This document shows positions 62,197-64,000 of a stretch of 64,000 nt of DNA, piece by piece. Position numbers and translations under genes: made by a program. Source of the DNA: Methanobrevibacter millerae (GTDB lineage: Archaea; Methanobacteriota; Methanobacteria; Methanobacteriales; Methanobacteriaceae); the NCBI RefSeq assembly GCF_001477655.1, contig NZ_CP011266.1, positions 1,534,001-1,598,000 on the forward strand, given 5' to 3'. Numbering within the stretch: the stretch's first letter is position 1; each line of letters starts with the position of its first letter. The notes under the pieces are model-generated. The model did no database searches, was not told the DNA's origin, and saw only the letters and a program-made list of their open reading frames with translations.

Positions 62197-64000
62197 TTAT
62201 TTATCAAAGCCTTTAAGTGCATAGAGCTTGTTTCTTAACTCAGCTGCCCTTTCAAAGTCAAGTCTTGCGGCAGCTTCTTTCATGTCACTTTCAACATCCC
62301 TAATGAGTAGTCTGAGCTCATCTTTAGGCATTTTGCTAATGTCTGCACCTGAAGCAATTTTTTCTTCGGTTTCTGTTTTTTCTTTTAATGTTCTTGTAGT
62401 TGATTTAGGTACAATTCCATGCTCTTCATTATATTTCATTTGCAGGAAACGACGTTTTTTGGTAATGTCTGTTGCTTTTCTAACAGAATCAGTCATTTCA
62501 TCAACATACATGATTACCTGACCGTTGACATTTCTTGCGGCACGTCCGATAGTCTGTATTAATGAAGTTTCGTTTCTTAAAAATCCTTCCTTGTCCGCAT
62601 CCAGAATGGCTACAAGTGATACTTCAGGCAAATCAAGCCCTTCCCTTAAAAGGTTTACTCCAACCAATACATCAAAGGTTCCTCTTCTCAAATCATCTAC
62701 AATATCAATTCTTTCAAGTGTATCTATTTCGGAGTGCATGTATCTTACCTTAACACCAATTTTAGCATAATAATCAGTTAAGTCCTCAGCCATTCTTTTT
62801 GTCAAGGTTGTAACAAGAACACGTTCGTTTTTCTTAGCCCGTTTTTTAACTTCACCAAGAAGGTCTTCAACCTGGCCTTCAACTGGTCTTATGATAACTT
62901 CAGGGTCGACCAGTCCTGTAGGACGGATAATCTGTTCAACTACATTGCTTGATTTTGAAAGTTCATAAGGTCCGGGTGTCGCTGAAACATAAATTACCTG
63001 ATTTACACTTGATTCAAATTCATCAAATCTTAAAGGCCTGTTTTCCTTAGCAGATGGAAGTCTGAAACCGTATTCAACCAGGGTTTCCTTACGTGCACGG
63101 TCCCCATTATACATTCCTCTGATTTGAGGAACAGTTACATGTGATTCATCAATGATTGTTAAAAAGTCATCAGGAAAGTATTTCAATAGAGAATATGGTT
63201 TTTCTCCCCATTTACGTCCAGACAAATGCATTGAATAGTTTTCTACTCCAGGACAATATCCCATTTCCTGAAGCATTTCAATGTCAAAGCGAGTTCTTTG
63301 CTCTAGTCTTTGAGCTTCTAGAAGCTTATTCATAGCATTCAACTCATTTAATCGTTCATTCAATTCAGATTTTATATTGGTTAATGCTACATCCATCTTG
63401 TCCTGACCGACAACAAAGTGCTTTGCTGGGAAAATCATATATCTAGGCAAACTTTCAAGTTTTTTACCTGTGACTTTATCTATAATGCTTATTGCATCTA
63501 TTTCATCACCGAATAGCTCAATTCTTATTGGTGGTGTTCCATGAACAGGATTGATTTCAATGACATCACCTCTGACCCTAAACTGTCCACGGTCAAATTC
63601 AATGTCATTTCGCTCATACTGCATGAAAACTAGTTTTTTAATAATTTCTGAGCGGTCATAAATGTCACCAACAGCTATACCAAAAGCGAATTCACCATAA
63701 TCCTCAGGAGAACCTATACCATAGATACAGCTGACACTGCTTACAACAATCACATCATCCCTTGAAAGAAGAGATTGGGTTGCAGAGTGTCGCATCATAT
63801 CAATATCTTCATTGATGGACGCCTCTTTATCAATAAATGTATCTGTTCTTGGCACATATGCTTCCGGCTGATAGTAATCATAATAACTGACAAAATATTC
63901 GACTGCATTATCCGGAAAGAATTCCTTAAATTCCTCATACAATTGTGCAGCCAAAGTTTTATTATGTGAAATAACAAGAGTTGGTTTTTGGACTTTTTCA
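62197..64000 (-). CDS. uvrB: Excinuclease ABC subunit B, 5'-truncated
   Basis: The frame is open to the window edge, where [17 protein letters not shown] is visible, so about 600 C-terminal residues are present and the P-loop lies outside. The DNA-wedging beta-hairpin [16 protein letters not shown], helicase motif [27 protein letters not shown] and QTIGRAARN are intact. The C-terminal UVR motif [20 protein letters not shown] binds UvrC. It lies upstream of uvrA with a 98-base gap. Confidence 0.97.
   Translation of the reverse strand, partial: EKVQKPTLVISHNKTLAAQLYEEFKEFFPDNAVEYFVSYYDYYQPEAYVPRTDTFIDKEASINEDIDMMRHSATQSLLSRDDVIVVSSVSCIYGIGSPEDYGEFAFGIAVGDIYDRSEIIKKLVFMQYERNDIEFDRGQFRVRGDVIEINPVHGTPPIRIELFGDEIDAISIIDKVTGKKLESLPRYMIFPAKHFVVGQDKMDVALTNIKSELNERLNELNAMNKLLEAQRLEQRTRFDIEMLQEMGYCPGVENYSMHLSGRKWGEKPYSLLKYFPDDFLTIIDESHVTVPQIRGMYNGDRARKETLVEYGFRLPSAKENRPLRFDEFESSVNQVIYVSATPGPYELSKSSNVVEQIIRPTGLVDPEVIIRPVEGQVEDLLGEVKKRAKKNERVLVTTLTKRMAEDLTDYYAKIGVKVRYMHSEIDTLERIDIVDDLRRGTFDVLVGVNLLREGLDLPEVSLVAILDADKEGFLRNETSLIQTIGRAARNVNGQVIMYVDEMTDSVRKATDITKKRRFLQMKYNEEHGIVPKSTTRTLKEKTETEEKIASGADISKMPKDELRLLIRDVESDMKEAAARLDFERAAELRNKLYALKGFDK

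Overview
The window is about 64 kb of AT-rich chromosome from a methanogenic archaeon. I infer Methanobrevibacter or a close relative in Methanobacteriales. The methanogen and archaeal markers are an F430-biosynthesis NifH homologue (cfbC), the methyl-coenzyme M reductase activation ATPase atwA, the methanofuran enzyme mfnB, deoxyhypusine synthase, RpoP/L37Ae/prefoldin/Pcc1, archaeal riboflavin synthase and geranylgeranyl reductase. They sit beside bacterial-type uvrA/uvrB/uvrC and a canonical serS. Most genes lie on the minus strand in short operons. Ribosome binding sites resemble AGGTGAT or GGAGG. No IS element, prophage or CRISPR array was seen.

Layout: 1-2.2 kb, end of an AIM24-family gene and serS. 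2.3-6.6 kb, a compact peptide-natural-product locus with two related precursor peptides, a radical SAM/SPASM maturase, an MDR oxidoreductase, a split-barrel flavoprotein/ferredoxin fusion, and two paralogous HxlR regulators that each face a precursor gene across GTTAC/GTAAC inverted repeats. 6.6-17.5 kb, housekeeping genes (ArsC-like, HAD phosphatase, cfbC, U32 protein, purF, galE, geranylgeranyl reductase with its own ferredoxin, UspA, atwA). 17.6-27.1 kb, uvrC and a giant DUF4011/helicase/nuclease/DUF3320 protein with roughly 980 residues of acidic low-complexity linker. 27.3-30 kb, PfkB kinase, CDF transporter, HisA-like protein. 29.95-30.66 kb, a long intergenic region with a strong minus-strand small-RNA candidate. 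30.7-32.6 kb, the L37Ae-RpoP-Brix-Pcc1-prefoldin beta-DUF3194 cluster. 32.8-38.5 kb, guaB, mfnB, a LutB/CCG redox pair, a glycosyltransferase and ribC. 38.6-41.2 kb, the cobalt transporter cbiMNQO. 41.5-45 kb, pyrF, membrane proteins, deoxyhypusine synthase and an HTH-CBS regulator. 45-49 kb, a metal P-type ATPase with an unusual repeated promoter, then a second radical SAM/SPASM operon with a 43-residue Cys-rich peptide. 49-52 kb, aldo/keto reductase, galU, tRNA-Leu. 52-64 kb, TPR protein, a frameshifted DUF123 gene, HerA-like ATPase, Ski2-like helicase, DUF368 protein, uvrA and the truncated uvrB.

The main discovery candidate is the 2.3-6.6 kb locus. It resembles what I remember as a computationally named 'ACGX' radical SAM/repeat-peptide system. 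Here it also has a second, divergent precursor carrying SCC(V/I)DTT repeats, duplicated regulators with recognisable operators, a terminator-like hairpin between precursor and maturase, and two accessory redox enzymes. Product structure and function are unknown to me.
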